The notes under the pieces are model-generated. The model was not told where the DNA came from. It saw only the letters and a list, made by a program, of their open reading frames with translations, and did not search any database. A program made the position numbers and the translations under genes. From NCBI GenBank assembly GCA_032127875.1, contig JAQBHI010000177.1, positions 1 to 64,000 on the forward strand: a DNA stretch of 64,000 nucleotides, in the 5' to 3' direction. This document shows, piece by piece, positions 62,635 through 64,000 of this stretch. This DNA is from CADEEV01 sp032127875 (GTDB lineage Bacteria > Acidobacteriota > Vicinamibacteria > Fen-336). The first letter of the stretch is position 1. Each line of letters begins with the position of its first letter.

Positions 62635-63849
62635 ATGCGCCGTTTGCTTCCCGGGCTCCTCGCTCCGACCACGCTGCTGTTTCTGGCCGCTTCACCGGCT
62701 GCCGATCCCGTCGAGCAGGCGCGCGCCCTGATGCGGGGCACGCCGCTCATCGATGGCCACAACGACTACCCGTGGCAGGTCCGCGAGAAGGCCGGTCTCG
62801 AGCTCGCGAAGCTCGATCTGCGGCAGCCGCAGCCGGCGCTCCACACCGATCTCGCCCGGCTGCGGGCCGGGCAGCTCGGCGGTCAGTTCTGGTCGGTCTA
62901 CGTGCCGGTCGAGATGAAAGGCCCCGAGGCGACGCGCGCCACGCTGGAGCAGATCGATCTCGTCTACGGGATGGTGCGGCGCTATCCGGACGTCTTCGAG
63001 ATTGCGCAGAGCGCCGCCGATGTCGAACGCATCTTCAAGGCCGGCAAGATCGCGTCGATGATCGGCGTCGAAGGCGGCCACTCGATCGACTCTTCGCTGG
63101 GAGCGCTGCGGATGCTCTACCGCCTGGGCGCGCGCTACATGACGCTCACCCACACCTCCAACACGCCGTGGGCCGACTCGGCGACCGACGATCCGAAGAG
63201 CGGCGGGCTCACGCCCTTCGGCGAGGACATCGTGCGTGAGATGAATCGGCTCGGCATGCTGGTCGATCTCTCCCACGTTTCTCCGGACACGATGCGCGCG
63301 GCGCTGCGGGTGTCGAAGTCGCCCGTGATCTTCTCCCACTCCTCGGCGCGGGGTGTCTGCGACTCGCCGCGCAACGTCCCCGACGACGTGCTGGCGCTCG
63401 TCGCGAAGAACGGGGGCGTCGTGATGGTGACCTTCGTGCCCGCCTTCACGGCACCCGAAGGCGCCCATGTGGTAAACGAGGTCCTGGCCGAGAAACGCCG
63501 TCTCGAGGCGCTGCATCCCGACGACGCCAAGGCAGCGGAAGCGGCCCTGAAGGTATGGCGCACGGCGCATCCTGAACCGAAGGCGACGCTCGCCCAGGTT
63601 GCCGATCACATCGACCACATCCGCAAGCTGGCGGGCATCGATCACATCGGCATCGGTGGTGATTTCGACGGCACCGAGTCGCTGCCGCAGGGCCTCGAGG
63701 ACGTCTCGAAGTACCCGGATCTGATCGCCGAATTGATCCGTCGCGGCTACTCCGACGACGACGTCCAGAAGATCCTCGGCAAGAACGTGCTGCGAGCCAT
63801 GCGGGGCGCGGAGGACGTCGCGACCCGCCTCGCGAGCCAGAAGCCCTAG
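62635..63849 (+). CDS. Exported membrane dipeptidase (M19, renal-dipeptidase family)
   Basis: ATG 62635 gives 404 aa with a signal peptide (about 1-22). The zinc ligands are visible in order: DGHNDYP (His42, Asp44), a Glu in IGVEGGHS, LSHVSP (His) and FSHSSARGV (His). GGDFDGTESLP lies near the substrate pocket. It hydrolyses a broad set of dipeptides, including ones with a D-amino acid at the C-terminus. Together with the M24, M49-like and D-aminoacylase-type genes it points to growth on peptides. Confidence 0.92.
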   Translation: MRRLLPGLLAPTTLLFLAASPAADPVEQARALMRGTPLIDGHNDYPWQVREKAGLELAKLDLRQPQPALHTDLARLRAGQLGGQFWSVYVPVEMKGPEATRATLEQIDLVYGMVRRYPDVFEIAQSAADVERIFKAGKIASMIGVEGGHSIDSSLGALRMLYRLGARYMTLTHTSNTPWADSATDDPKSGGLTPFGEDIVREMNRLGMLVDLSHVSPDTMRAALRVSKSPVIFSHSSARGVCDSPRNVPDDVLALVAKNGGVVMVTFVPAFTAPEGAHVVNEVLAEKRRLEALHPDDAKAAEAALKVWRTAHPEPKATLAQVADHIDHIRKLAGIDHIGIGGDFDGTESLPQGLEDVSKYPDLIAELIRRGYSDDDVQKILGKNVLRAMRGAEDVATRLASQKP

Positions 63850-63929
63850 GAAACTCGGGGGGGGGCACGGAACCACGCACCCGCCGCGTTCCCCCCAGCC
63901 GCTCCGCGCCCGAGGAATCCGGCACTCCG

Positions 63930-64000
63930 CTACGCTTCGTCGAGCGAGCCGCGCACGGCGCGCAGCAACGCCTCGGTTGTGAACGGCTTCGCCAGGATCA
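63930..64000 (-). CDS. Response regulator receiver domain, C-terminal end only (cut by window edge)
   Basis: On the minus strand the last 23 codons before TAG (63932-63930) encode ILAKPFTTEALLRAVRG and a short tail. The KP pair and the following amphipathic helix match the last strand and helix 5 of a CheY-type receiver. The start lies beyond the right edge. Confidence 0.65.
   Translation of the reverse strand, partial: ILAKPFTTEALLRAVRGSLDEA

Overview
The window is a GC-rich (about two thirds G+C by eye), densely coded bacterial chromosome segment with short gaps and many 4-bp ATGA/GTGA start-stop overlaps. Lipid-A synthesis (LpxB), outer-membrane barrels and lipoproteins indicate a Gram-negative (diderm) cell. 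A GWxTD-domain protein, DUF5916 and BNR-repeat exported proteins, and a large set of exported peptidases and amidohydrolases are the mix usually seen in Acidobacteriota or neighbouring phyla. That placement is inferred from gene content only. I see no CRISPR array, insertion sequence, prophage, complete tRNA or rRNA.

Layout. 1-4.5 kb: edge-truncated AlbA_2 protein, methylthioadenosine phosphorylase plus PfkB kinase, exported amidohydrolase, membrane protein. 4.4-8.2 kb (minus): lpxB, small unknown, receiver protein, radical SAM protein. 8.3-17.5 kb: cell-envelope genes (PEGA protein, transpeptidase, GWxTD protein, an S41-like protein and an EnvC-like protein that both lack catalytic residues, a lipoprotein phosphodiesterase, a Ser/Thr kinase). 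17.5-22.9 kb: ruvX-mltG and two convergent polytopic glycosyltransferase-like proteins. 22.9-27.1 kb (minus): an overlapping housekeeping operon xseA-xseB-ispA-tlyA-nadK. 27.1-30 kb: NtrB/NtrC-type two-component pair. 30.1-33 kb: 2-oxoacid oxidoreductase KorAB, followed by the only gene-poor stretch (32,961-33,424), which holds a promoter, a run of five hairpins and short palindromic repeats. 33.4-39.2 kb: PilO/STN/PilP-like fusion, then a porin, FMN-binding protein, membrane protein and ApbE that look like an extracytoplasmic flavin electron-transfer set. 39.3-64 kb: more glycosyltransferase-like proteins, RRM protein, PGRP-type amidase, broken DUF5916 gene, D-aminoacylase-like protein, MBL hydrolase, thioesterase, molybdopterin oxidoreductase, M49-like peptidase, GntR and ArsR regulators, BNR-repeat protein, M24 and M19 peptidases, and the end of a response regulator.

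Taken together the genes suggest a heterotroph living on peptides and amino acids: exported dipeptidase, M24, M49-like and D-aminoacylase-type enzymes supply substrates, and KorAB would oxidise 2-oxoacids to acyl-CoA. Envelope maintenance is the other theme.

Two features run through the window. First, many genes have a TANNNT box only 6-9 bases before the start codon and no Shine-Dalgarno, suggesting common leaderless transcription. Second, several genes are interrupted: xseA and the radical SAM gene by likely single-base indels, the ntrC-like gene by an in-frame TAG, a DUF5916 gene by a large internal deletion, and a small secreted protein by TGA. Whether these are biological or sequence errors cannot be told from the sequence alone.
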